A stretch of 26,188 bases of DNA from Acidobacteriota bacterium (GCA_023429845.1 JAEZCY010000025.1:1-26188); one strand, 5' to 3'. Counted from the stretch's first letter, positions 1 to 7,337 are shown. A program made the numbers and translations. The notes: generated from the letters alone by a model not told the origin.

Positions 1-126
1 CTTCAGCAGCGGTTCGGTGCACCTTGAACGGGTGAGGCATCAGAATTCCTCGTCCGAGTGGCCGTAAGTTTGGACGCAACGCTCGAGCTCGGCCACCCTT
101 CCACCGCTTATCATACGGCGGCGCGC

Positions 127-1230
127 ATGTCCGTCATCTCCACGCTCTCCGGCCCCGCCCTCGTGATGGCCCCCATGACGAGGGGGGGCAACCTGCCTTA
201 CCGCCGCCTGTGCCAGTCGTTCGGCGCCACCGTCACGATGAGCGAGATGGCGGTCGTCCGCAGCCTGCAGCAGCGCCGACGCGCCGAGTTCGCCCTCATC
301 CAACGCGCGCCAGACGAGCGCTGCTTCGGCGTGCAGCTGGCCGGCCGCACACCCGACGAACTGCGCTGGGGCGCGGAACTGGTCGCCTCGCGCGGCGCCG
401 ACTTCGTGGACCTGAACCTCGGCTGCCCGATCGACGAGTTCACCCGACGCGGCCTCGGGTCTGCCCTGCTCCGCCAGCCACGCAAAGTCGAGAAGCTCGT
501 GGCCGCCATGAAGGCCGGGGCCGGGGCCATGCCGGTGACCGTCAAGATTCGACTCGGCTGGAATGAAGACGAACGGAACGCCGTGGATGTTGCACGCGCG
601 GCCGAGGCAGGCGGGGCGGACGCGCTGATCGTGCACGGGCGCACACGCAGCGCCCGCTACCGGTTCGCAGCCGACTGGCGCGCGATCGGCGAAGTGGCGG
701 CAGCGGTGCGCGTGCCGGTCATCGGCAACGGCGACATCCTGTTTCCCGAGGACATCGCCCGGAGCCGTGCCGAATCGGGCGTCCCTGCGGTGATGATTGC
801 GCGCGGCGCGCTGATCAAGCCGTGGATTTTCGCAGAGGCCAACGGCGAGGCGGTGGACGACTCGGCCGGCGGCCGCCTGTCCGTCTATCGGCGGTACGTG
901 GCGCTCGCGCGCGAGCACTTCGGTGAGGACGAGCGGGGCCTGACGCGGTTCCGCCCCTTCCTCGTGTGGCACCTCGGCTTGTGGTGCCGGCACATCCCGC
1001 GACAGCCCGATGGCTCGTACGTGCCGATGCAGGAGCGCGCGGTGCACGCCACGCCACGCACACCGCTCGAGGGGCTGCTCGCCCGCCCGGAGCCGCCGAT
1101 TCACGAGTGGATCGCCGACCGCCTGCTCGCTGGCGAGGAGATCCGTCCTGAGGAACTGCCCGCCGATGTGGCGGCAGCCGCGGCCGATTCCGTGCGCGAC
1201 CGTCGTGCCGAGACACCGGCGGCGGGGTGA
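127..1230 (+). CDS. dus: tRNA-dihydrouridine synthase, Dus3-like
   Basis: A 367-residue flavin-dependent tRNA-dihydrouridine synthase that would reduce a specific uridine in tRNA using FMN and NADPH in the cytoplasm. Visible family marks are the N-terminal APM-TRGGNLPYR segment, the LNLGCPID loop with the catalytic cysteine, VTVKIRLGW, the HGRTR phosphate-binding segment, GNGDI and ARGALIKPWIF. The GCPID loop, the ARGALIKPWIF segment and the C-terminal tail (EHFGEDERGLTRFRPFLVWHL) resemble eukaryotic DUS3 more than bacterial DusA, DusB or DusC, which is my reading by eye. I chose ATG 127 because the upstream in-frame extension from 58 lacks family similarity. No Shine-Dalgarno site is visible; a TATCAT box at 109-114 would place transcription start very near the ATG. 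It is followed after 102 bp of repeat-rich spacer by a sugar kinase, with no obvious functional link. Confidence 0.92.
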   Translation: MSVISTLSGPALVMAPMTRGGNLPYRRLCQSFGATVTMSEMAVVRSLQQRRRAEFALIQRAPDERCFGVQLAGRTPDELRWGAELVASRGADFVDLNLGCPIDEFTRRGLGSALLRQPRKVEKLVAAMKAGAGAMPVTVKIRLGWNEDERNAVDVARAAEAGGADALIVHGRTRSARYRFAADWRAIGEVAAAVRVPVIGNGDILFPEDIARSRAESGVPAVMIARGALIKPWIFAEANGEAVDDSAGGRLSVYRRYVALAREHFGEDERGLTRFRPFLVWHLGLWCRHIPRQPDGSYVPMQERAVHATPRTPLEGLLARPEPPIHEWIADRLLAGEEIRPEELPADVAAAAADSVRDRRAETPAAG

Positions 1231-1241
1231 GCGGGATACTG

Positions 1242-1331
1242 GCAATGGGAAATCTGGAATTCGAAATGATCGACGACGTCGGACAGCGGTGATGACATTG
1301 CACATTTCCAATCTCCAATCTCAAGTTTCCT
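1242..1331. repeat. AT-richer dispersed repeat tract, imperfect inverted pair
   Basis: The spacer between the dus gene and the sugar kinase holds an AT-richer tract out of character with the surrounding GC-rich DNA: AATGGGAAATCTGGAATTCG near 1246, and the related CATTTCCAATCTCCAATCTC near 1303 in inverted orientation. A similar tract (CATTCGAAATTCGACATCTG at 4339) lies inside dnaE2. The repeat ends directly against the GTG start codon of the kinase. Confidence 0.6.
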
Positions 1332-1332
1332 C

Positions 1333-2376
1333 GTGCCCGTGATCGCCATCTCTGCCCCGACCCGTATCGCCGACCTCGGCGGCTGGACCGACACCTGGTT
1401 CAGCCAGCGCGGCGTCGTGTGCCACATCGCCGTGTGGCCCGGCGTGGACGTGACCATCCGCCCCACGGAGGGACCGGCGGGCGTGGAGGTGCGATTGCAC
1501 AACTTCGATCGCGAATGGCACTGGACGCCGGGGACGCCCCCGCAGGTCTGCCCCGACCCGCTCGTCGGCGCCTGCCTGGACGAATCGCCGGTGCCCGATG
1601 GGGCGTGGCAGCTCGAGATCGGCTCGCGCGTGCCGCCCGGCGCGTCGATGGGGACGTCGGCAAGCCTGTGCGTGGCGCTGCTCGCCGCGCTGGATACGTT
1701 GAGAGCGCAATGCGGCATCGCGCAACCCGAGCATGCGGGTGCGCACGATGCCCGGACCCTCGCCAGGCGCGCCCACGAGGTGGAGACGGTGCGACTGCGG
1801 CAGCAGAGCGGCATCCAGGACCAGTGGGCTGCGGCGGTCGGCGGCATCAATCTCCTGGAGATGGACGAGTACCCGATCGGCCGCCATACGGCGCTGCACG
1901 TGTCCGACGAAGTGCGGGAGGCGCTCCAGCGGCAGTTCGTGGTGGTGCTCCTCGAGCGCGGGCATGACTCGTCGGCGGTCCATGCGCAGGTGGTCGATGC
2001 GCTGTCGGAGGCGGGTGCGCACGACCCGCGGCTCGAAACGCTGCGCACCTGCGCACGCGAGGGCGCGCGGGCCCTGCAGGAGGGCGACCTCCAGGCGTAC
2101 GGCGCGCTGCTGACCCGGAACACCGAAGCGCAGGCGGCGCTGCAACCGGCCCTGGTGAGCGCGGATGCGCGGGCCGTGATGGACGTGGCCCGTGACACCG
2201 GCGCCCTGGGCTGGAAGGTGAACGGAGCCGGCGGTGGCGGCGGTTCGCTGGCGGTGCTCACGACCGATCGGGAGGCGTTCACGCAGCGGTTGGCCGACAA
2301 CTGCCCATGGGCCAGCGTGATCGCGGTGACTCTGGCCGCCGAGGGTGTCCGGGAAACACGGCACGGCGGCGCTTGA
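1333..2376 (+). CDS. GHMP-family sugar kinase
   Basis: A 347-residue small-molecule kinase of the GHMP superfamily (galactokinase, homoserine kinase, mevalonate kinase, phosphomevalonate kinase). It has the N-terminal substrate motif APTRIADLGGWTD, the ATP-binding loop PPGASMGTSASL at about residues 98-109, and the C-terminal glycine-rich NGAGGGGGSLAVL. The APTRIADLGGWTD opening is typical of the heptose-7-phosphate kinase and fucokinase-like subgroup, so the substrate is probably a sugar or sugar phosphate; which one cannot be read from sequence. Either GTG 1333 or GTG 1339 could be the start; neither has a Shine-Dalgarno site, and the upstream repeat tract runs up to the start codon. No lipopolysaccharide or nucleotide-sugar gene lies next to it to narrow the role. 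Confidence 0.85.
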   Translation: MPVIAISAPTRIADLGGWTDTWFSQRGVVCHIAVWPGVDVTIRPTEGPAGVEVRLHNFDREWHWTPGTPPQVCPDPLVGACLDESPVPDGAWQLEIGSRVPPGASMGTSASLCVALLAALDTLRAQCGIAQPEHAGAHDARTLARRAHEVETVRLRQQSGIQDQWAAAVGGINLLEMDEYPIGRHTALHVSDEVREALQRQFVVVLLERGHDSSAVHAQVVDALSEAGAHDPRLETLRTCAREGARALQEGDLQAYGALLTRNTEAQAALQPALVSADARAVMDVARDTGALGWKVNGAGGGGGSLAVLTTDREAFTQRLADNCPWASVIAVTLAAEGVRETRHGGA

Positions 2377-2407
2377 GCCGCGTGCGTCAAGGCGCTACCG
2401 TACCCGG

Positions 2408-2635
2408 ATGCGCACGACCGTCTCGTCCAAGGGGCAGATCGTGTTACCCGCGGGGTTGCGCGAACGCGACGGCATCGAGCCCGGACAGGAGTTCGAGATC
2501 GAGCGGCTCGATCGCGGCGAGTACCGCCTCGTGCGCCGCACGCCGACATCCACGGGCACGGTCGAGTGGCTGCTGTCGTGCCCCGGCCGGGGCTTCTTCG
2601 TCCCGGTGAGATCGGAGTCGACAGAGGTGTTGTGA
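2408..2635 (+). CDS. vapB: AbrB/SpoVT-type antitoxin (VapB-like)
   Basis: A 75-residue protein with a SpoVT/AbrB swapped-hairpin DNA-binding domain at its N-terminus: MRTTVSSKGQIVLPAGLRER followed by a GIEPGQEFEIERL strand pattern. Such proteins bind the promoter of their own operon and neutralise the partner toxin through the C-terminal tail, here roughly residues 40-75. ATG 2408 is chosen because the domain begins directly there; the longer in-frame opening from 2345 overlaps the end of the kinase gene and has no domain content. The stop codon overlaps the GTG start of the PIN toxin by three bases (GTGA), which fits translational coupling of a toxin-antitoxin pair. Confidence 0.85.
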   Translation: MRTTVSSKGQIVLPAGLRERDGIEPGQEFEIERLDRGEYRLVRRTPTSTGTVEWLLSCPGRGFFVPVRSESTEVL

Positions 2636-3054
2636 GATACCTCGTCGACGCCCAGGTGCTCGGGGAATTGACGCGCCGCACGCCGAGCCCGCGGGTGATC
2701 GAGTGGCTCCGCGCGCACGAGGCCGACCTCGTCGTGGATCCGTTCTCGCTCGGCGAACTGCAGCACGGCATCCTCCTTCGACCGCGCGGCAAGCAGCGCA
2801 CCGCGCTCGAGCGCTGGTTCGCCGCGGGCGCCGGCCGGCTCCCCGTTGTGTCATTCGATGCCGAGACCGCACGGGCGTGGGCCGCCCTGCTCGCCCGCCT
2901 GCGTCGCGCCGGGTTGACGATGCCGATCACGGACAGCCTGATCGCCGCCACCGCCATCGCGCATGGCTACAGCGTCGTGTCGCGCAACCGCACCGAGTTC
3001 GAGAAGGCCGGCGTGACGGTGGTGGACCCGTATGGGGAGCACGGGTCGCCGTGA
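2632..3054 (+). CDS. vapC: PIN-domain ribonuclease toxin (VapC/FitB-like)
   Basis: A 140-residue PIN-domain protein, expected to be an Mg-dependent ribonuclease toxin held in check by the preceding AbrB-type protein. Acidic PIN residues are visible at D6 (YLVDAQVL), E42 (SLGELQHGI) and D101 (MPITDSLIAATA), with the conserved RN segment VVSRNRTEF near residue 119. The spacing and the VIEWL stretch after the first strand match the FitB/VapC group, and the length is normal. The usual DTN opening is DAQ here, an uncommon variant that keeps the first aspartate. GTG 2632 overlaps the antitoxin stop, which supports this start. The DNA downstream contains debris of other PIN-like genes. Confidence 0.9.
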   Translation: MRYLVDAQVLGELTRRTPSPRVIEWLRAHEADLVVDPFSLGELQHGILLRPRGKQRTALERWFAAGAGRLPVVSFDAETARAWAALLARLRRAGLTMPITDSLIAATAIAHGYSVVSRNRTEFEKAGVTVVDPYGEHGSP

Positions 3055-3078
3055 CGAGTTGCGCCGCGTGCTGAACGG

Positions 3079-3396
3079 ATGCCGCTGCAAGCCGGCATGG
3101 TCATCCTCGACACCAACGTAGTCGCCGCGGCAATGGTCGAAGTTCACCCTCGGTCCTGGAAGACAGCAAGGCCTTTCAGCTTTCGGGCTCGGCGCTGCAC
3201 GCGTGCTCCCGCCAGCGGTTCGCCAGGCGTCGTGAGGGGCCTGCTCGACGAGAACTTCCCTCTCGGCCTGGTCCGTGGTCTGCATACCGACGGCATCGAG
3301 GCGGACCACATCATCACGCTTGGATGGCGAGGTGCATCTGATGCGCGAATCCGCGAGCGCTGGGGACTGAATCCACGAGCTCCGTCTCCACAATGA
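3079..3396 (+). pseudogene. Stitched remnant of PIN and DUF5615-like toxins
   Basis: This open frame joins two unrelated gene starts. From ATG 3097 it reads MVILDTNVVAAAM, a clear PIN/VapC first strand, but the rest of that domain is missing. After about 40 residues of low-complexity, arginine-rich sequence it continues at GTG 3232 with LLDENFPLGLVRGL and TLGWRGASDARIRER, the N-terminal half of a DUF5615-type PIN-like toxin. That half ends early in a proline-rich tail; the usual VTEDTDF-like second half cannot be found in any frame before 3447. I read this as deletion debris in a toxin hotspot. A short functional protein is possible but less likely. Confidence 0.5.
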
Positions 3397-3447
3397 CGCG
3401 TCGATGCAAACACGGGCACTCCTGCGCAGCGGGGGTGTACTCGCGCT

Positions 3448-6400
3448 CTACCTGAAATCGTGCGAGGGCGTGCGCGGCTGGTCGCCGGCAAACCCCATCA
3501 CGCGCTCGGCGCGCACCGACGTCACGCCTTCCTGCTGCTGCAGCACGCCCTCGACGACGAGAAAAGGCGCCCGCATGACCAGCGCGCGCTGCCGGTCGAA
3601 CACGTCGGGCCTGATGATCACGTTGGCGAGCCCCGCTTCGTCCTCCAGCGTGAGGAACACCATGCCCTTGGCCGTGCCCGGACGTTGACGCGTGATCACC
3701 GCGCCGGCCACGCGCACGCGACGCCCGCCACGTGTCCGCACGAGTTCGTCGGAGCGCAGCACGCCGCGCAGCCGCAGGTCCGCACGACGCAGCGCCATCG
3801 GATGCGGTCCGATCGTCACGCCGCTGCCCCGGTAGTCGGCCACGATGCGCTCCATCGGGGTCATCGGGGACAACGGGCTGTCGCCGGCGCTCGCACAAGC
3901 ATCCTCGGACCGCCTGCCGCCTGCTGCCTGCAGCCCGCCCGAAGACCGATCAGTGGCGGCCCCGGCCCTTGGGCCCTGGGCCCTGGCGGCGGTCTCCGGA
4001 TTCGGGACGCGGGACTCGGGTCTCGGGACTCCAGCGCCGGGCTCCTGAAGGCGCGGAGCAGAGCCGTCGCGACGGCTGGCCGATCCGGCCGTCTCCGACG
4101 CTGACGTCACGGTGATGGCGCCGACCGCCGACAGCGATCCGGCATGCTCATCGAGCCCTGCAAACAGATCGCCCGTGGGCCGGACGACCCGCTCGGCTTC
4201 CCAGAGTGCGCCACGACGATCCACACCGAAGCTGTTGAGTGCGCCGAGACTCGCCAGCGTGTTCAGTTCGTCGCGCCGGATGCCGGTGACGGCCACGAGT
4301 GCGTCGAGCGACGAGAACCGCCGCGGCGTGTCATTGGACATTCGAAATTCGACATCTGAAATTGAAGGGGCCGCATCCGGTTCACGGTGACCTGCACTCC
4401 AGTCGTGCGCGCAGACGCCGCAGTACACATGCCGGCCGCCGCCACGCGCGTCGATCTCGAACATCGACGCGTCGTCTGCGCCGCATTTGGGGCACACGAG
4501 AGCGGGCGTTGCTCGACCGTCGCCCGACGCGACTCGGGATTCGGGATCGTGGGGCGTCGGGCAAGGCCCGACGCCTACACCTGGGGGAAGGGCCGACGCC
4601 GCCCGTTCCGCCTTCGCCAGGGCTACGGCGGACAAGTCGCCGTTCGACGGTCCGCGTTCGGCGTTCGGCGTTCCACTTTCGCCAAGGCTACGTCGGCCAG
4701 GTCGACGTTCGGCGTTCGGCCCTTCGAGTTTCCGTCCGACGTCCTCGCGCAGGCCCTGCACCATGCAGAACCCGAGGCGGACGGCGCCATCGGCCGTGAT
4801 GTGGCACGCCCATGTCGAGTGCTGCACGTCCACCGGCAGGAAGCGCACGCCGTGGCGCTGGGCGTCCTTGATCAGCGTCGCCGGATGATAGAACCCGAGC
4901 GGCTGGTTGTTCAGCAACCCGGTGTAGAACGCCGCCGGGTAGTACGCCTTCAGGTAGGCGCTGGCGTACACGATGAGGGCGAAGCTCGCGGCGTGCGACT
5001 CCGGAAACCCGTAGAGCGCAAACGACGATATCGACTTCAGGATCGTCTCTGCCGTGTCGCCGGTGATGCCGCGTTCGGCCATGCCCGTGCGCAGCCGCCC
5101 CTCGATCTGGCGCATGCGGGCCTCGGACCGCTTGAACCCCATGGCCCGGCGCAGTTCCTCCGCCTCGCCACCCGAGAAGCCGGCGACGACCATCGCCATC
5201 CGCAGCAGCTGCTCCTGGAACAGCGGCACGCCGAGCGTGCGCTTCAGGATCGGCTCGAGCGACGGGTGCGCGTATGCCACGGGTTCGTCGCCGCGGCGCC
5301 GCGCCAGGTACGGGTGCACCATCTGGCCGACGATCGGTCCGGGCCGGATGATCGCCACCTCCACCACGAGGTCATAGAAGCAGGTCGGCTTCAGGCGCGG
5401 CAGCGTGGCCATCTGCGCCCGCGACTCCACCTGGAAGAGTCCCACCGTGTCGGCGTCCTGCAGCATCTGGTACACGACCGGGTCGTCCGGCGGCAGATGG
5501 GCGAGGTCGATGGCCGGCGGCGATGCCTCGCCGGCACGGTCGTCCGCAGGCGCCTGCGCGGCGGCCGCCGTGTTGACGATCGTGATGGCCTCCTGCAGCA
5601 CGGCCAGCATCCCGAGGCCGAGGAGATCGACCTTGACGATGCCCATGTCGGCGCAGTCTTCCTTGTCCCACTGCACCACCACGCGGTCCGGCATGCTCGC
5701 CGGCTCGAGTGGCACCACATCGTCGAGCCGCCCCTGGCACAGCACCATGCCGCCGGAGTGCTGCCCGAGATGCCGGGGGATGTCCTGCATCCTAATCCAC
5801 AGATCGCCGAACTGCCGGATCTGCGGCAGGTCGGGATCGACGCCCAGATCGCGCAGGTGGCGCCCGAGCGTGTCCTTCGGGTCCTGCCATTCGAAGGGAC
5901 TCATCACCTTCGCGAGCGTGTCGATCAGGTCCGGCGGGCAGTCGAGCACCTTCCCCACCTCGCGGGCGGCGCTGCGGGCGCGATACGTGATGACGTTGGC
6001 GGTCATGGCCGCGCCACGATCGCCGTACCGCTTGTACAAGTACTGGATCGCCTGTTCGCGCCGATCGCCGCTCGGCAGGTCCAGGTCGATGTCGGGCCAC
6101 TCGCCGCGCTCCTCCGAGAGGAAGCGCTCGAACAGGAGATCCATGCCCACCGGATCGACGGCGGTGATGCCGAGGCTGTAGCAGACGGCGCTGTTGGCGG
6201 CCGACCCACGTCCCTGCACCAGGATGTCCTGCTGCCGGCAGAAGTTCACCAGGTCCCACACGATGAGGAAATAGCCGGCGAGATCGAGGCGCTCGATCAA
6301 GTCGAGTTCACGCGCGATCTGCCGTCGCGCCTTCTCGGTGAGCGGACGGTAGCGCCAGTGCGCCCCGGCCTCGGTGATGCGCCGCAGGAACGAGGCCTGC

Positions 6401-7260
6401 GTCTCGCCGTGGGGCACCGGGTAGTCCGGAAAGCGATACCCGAGGTCGGCGAGCGTGAACTCGAGGCGTTCGGCCAGCGCGCACGTGTGCGCCAGCGCCT
6501 GCGGCAGATCGCGGAACAGCGCCTGCATCTGCTTCGGCGACTTGAGGTAGCGCTCGGCGTTGACGGCAAGCCGGCGGCCCGCATGCGCGAGCGTGGTGCC
6601 ATGCCGGATGCACGTGACCACGTCGTACAGCGGCCGCGCATCCGGCGTGGCGAACCGCACGCCATTGGTTGCAATCACCGGAACGCGGTACGCCTCGGCC
6701 GCGGCCATCAGGACGCGATTGCCCGCCTCCTCGTCGCGCGTGAGGTGCCGCTGCACCTCCACGTACACCTGCGCGCGGCCGAACACACCGATGACCTGAT
6801 CCAGCAGCCCGGCCACGCCATGACGGTCCGCGGCCAGCATCGGCCGTCCGACGATCGCCACGAGCCCGCGCACCGCGCCGTCGAGATCGGCAAGCGTAAG
6901 CGCGCCCTGTCCCTTGGCTGCGCGCATCTTCATCCGCGTGACGAGCCGGCACAGCGATCGGTAGCCCTCCGACGACTCGACGAGCACGGGCAGCCGCCAG
7001 ATGAGGGGCGGGTGCAGGGGCGCCGTGCCGTGCAGACGTGCCGCCGGGCCGGACTGCATCGTGAGTTCCGCGCCGACAAGGGCGCGCAGCCCCGCCTTCT
7101 TCGCCGCCTGGTAGAACCGCGGCGCGCCGTACACGCCGTCGCGATCGAGCAGCGCAATCGCGCCGTAGCCGAGCGCCTGCGCCTGATCGACGAGCGTCTC
7201 GGGCAATGAGGCGCCGTCGAGGAACGAGAAGGCGGACGCGGTGTGCAGTTCGACGTACAT
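3448..7260 (-). CDS. dnaE2: Error-prone DNA polymerase III alpha subunit with two repeat-bearing inserts
   Basis: The catalytic subunit of the translesion mutasome, 1270 residues against about 1050 for typical DnaE2. It has an N-terminal PHP domain (YVELHTASAFSFLDGAS), the palm with PDIDLDLPSGDRR and KVDLLGLGML, FPESHAASFA, a helix-hairpin-helix region (DELNTLASLGALNSF) and a C-terminal OB fold ending near residue 1260. The PHP site reads HTAS and LDRDG where active PHP domains have HxHS and TDHDG, so exonuclease activity is unlikely. Two inserts account for the extra length: residues about 845-978 (4324-4730) and 1041-1125 (3886-4140). Both consist largely of DNA from the repeat families that occur between genes elsewhere in the window, yet the frame stays open. 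Insert 1 also holds a CPKC...CGVC segment (C923, C926, C947, C950). ATG 7260 is chosen because the in-frame extension to 7368 is itself translated repeat. A terminator at 7371-7396 separates it from recQ. Confidence 0.95.
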   Translation of the reverse strand: MYVELHTASAFSFLDGASLPETLVDQAQALGYGAIALLDRDGVYGAPRFYQAAKKAGLRALVGAELTMQSGPAARLHGTAPLHPPLIWRLPVLVESSEGYRSLCRLVTRMKMRAAKGQGALTLADLDGAVRGLVAIVGRPMLAADRHGVAGLLDQVIGVFGRAQVYVEVQRHLTRDEEAGNRVLMAAAEAYRVPVIATNGVRFATPDARPLYDVVTCIRHGTTLAHAGRRLAVNAERYLKSPKQMQALFRDLPQALAHTCALAERLEFTLADLGYRFPDYPVPHGETQASFLRRITEAGAHWRYRPLTEKARRQIARELDLIERLDLAGYFLIVWDLVNFCRQQDILVQGRGSAANSAVCYSLGITAVDPVGMDLLFERFLSEERGEWPDIDLDLPSGDRREQAIQYLYKRYGDRGAAMTANVITYRARSAAREVGKVLDCPPDLIDTLAKVMSPFEWQDPKDTLGRHLRDLGVDPDLPQIRQFGDLWIRMQDIPRHLGQHSGGMVLCQGRLDDVVPLEPASMPDRVVVQWDKEDCADMGIVKVDLLGLGMLAVLQEAITIVNTAAAAQAPADDRAGEASPPAIDLAHLPPDDPVVYQMLQDADTVGLFQVESRAQMATLPRLKPTCFYDLVVEVAIIRPGPIVGQMVHPYLARRRGDEPVAYAHPSLEPILKRTLGVPLFQEQLLRMAMVVAGFSGGEAEELRRAMGFKRSEARMRQIEGRLRTGMAERGITGDTAETILKSISSFALYGFPESHAASFALIVYASAYLKAYYPAAFYTGLLNNQPLGFYHPATLIKDAQRHGVRFLPVDVQHSTWACHITADGAVRLGFCMVQGLREDVGRKLEGPNAERRPGRRSLGESGTPNAERGPSNGDLSAVALAKAERAASALPPGVGVGPCPTPHDPESRVASGDGRATPALVCPKCGADDASMFEIDARGGGRHVYCGVCAHDWSAGHREPDAAPSISDVEFRMSNDTPRRFSSLDALVAVTGIRRDELNTLASLGALNSFGVDRRGALWEAERVVRPTGDLFAGLDEHAGSLSAVGAITVTSASETAGSASRRDGSAPRLQEPGAGVPRPESRVPNPETAARAQGPRAGAATDRSSGGLQAAGGRRSEDACASAGDSPLSPMTPMERIVADYRGSGVTIGPHPMALRRADLRLRGVLRSDELVRTRGGRRVRVAGAVITRQRPGTAKGMVFLTLEDEAGLANVIIRPDVFDRQRALVMRAPFLVVEGVLQQQEGVTSVRAERVMGFAGDQPRTPSHDFR
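3997..4032. repeat. GGGATTCGGG-family repeat inside dnaE2 (insert 2)
   Basis: A run of GATTCGGGA and GACTCGGGT units within the dnaE2 reading frame, read on the minus strand as PRPESRVPNPE. The same DNA family is intergenic at 7266-7337, 9305-9341 and 12936-12994. Nearby parts of the same insert contain a GGGCCCTGG doublet (3970-3984) and a CTGC-rich tract (3921-3940) related to another repeat family. Confidence 0.8.
4396..4500 (-). other. Zinc-ribbon-like segment inside dnaE2 insert 1
   Basis: On the minus strand the dnaE2 frame reads CPKCGADDASMF, about ten residues, then HVYCGVCAHDWSAG. The two CxxC pairs 20 residues apart have the form of a zinc ribbon. This is not part of the usual DnaE2 domain set as far as I know. 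It is bounded by repeat DNA on both sides (4336-4375 and 4531-4720). It might be a captured small zinc-ribbon protein, or a lineage-specific domain of this polymerase later invaded by repeats. Confidence 0.55.
4531..4549. repeat. Short GGGATTCGGG-family copy inside dnaE2 (insert 1)
   Basis: GACTCGGGATTCGGGATCG lies in the dnaE2 frame, read on the minus strand as DPESR. It sits directly beside the hairpin element at 4553-4575. Confidence 0.7.
4553..4575. repeat. Hairpin repeat (GGGC-loop-GCCC type) inside dnaE2
   Basis: A perfect 10-bp stem, GGCGTCGGGC with its complement, closes a 3-nt AAG loop. It is followed by TAC on the plus strand. The element at 21304-21324 shares the layout: inner stem GGGC/GCCC, loop GAG, and a flanking TAC. 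It is translated within dnaE2 insert 1 (VGVGPCPTP). Confidence 0.75.
4608..4639 (+). repeat. 32-bp dispersed element, copy A (in dnaE2)
   Basis: First of three copies of a 32-bp element of the form CCGCCTTCGCC, AGGGCTACGGCGG, ACAAGTCG. The outer CCGCC and GGCGG arms can pair. Copy B is at 4673-4704 in the same insert and copy C at 17670-17701 between genes. Confidence 0.8.
4673..4704 (+). repeat. 32-bp dispersed element, copy B (in dnaE2)
   Basis: A second copy 65 bp from copy A, differing at several positions (CCACTTTCGCC, AAGGCTACGTCGG, CCAGGTCG). GTTCGGCGTTCGGCGTT units separate and flank the two copies (4641-4720) and are read as PNAER in dnaE2. Confidence 0.8.
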
Positions 7261-7265
7261 GGCGG

Positions 7266-7337
7266 GTGGGCTCGGGGCTCGGGGCTCGGGGCTCGGGACT
7301 CGGGATTCGGGGTTCGGAGTTCGGAGTTCGGGGTTCG
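7266..7337. repeat. Tandem GGGCTC/GGGATTCGG repeat upstream of dnaE2
   Basis: About ten degenerate units drifting from GGGCTCG through GGGATTCGG to GGAGTTCG. The tract ends only five bases before the dnaE2 start codon and takes the place of a normal ribosome-binding region. Read through on the minus strand it gives NPELRTPNPESR, which produces the spurious N-terminal extension of dnaE2. Confidence 0.85.

Noticed and set aside
2632..2635. GTGA start/stop overlaps at vapBC (2632-2635) and aguBA (25117-25120) as unusual signals
   Set aside because: Four-base overlaps are a common form of translational coupling; recorded only as start evidence.
4387..7209. Long plus-strand open frame (940 codons) opposite dnaE2
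   Set aside because: It is antisense to an evident polymerase gene, has low-complexity H/R/V-rich translation and no domain; GC-rich third positions keep the opposite frame open.
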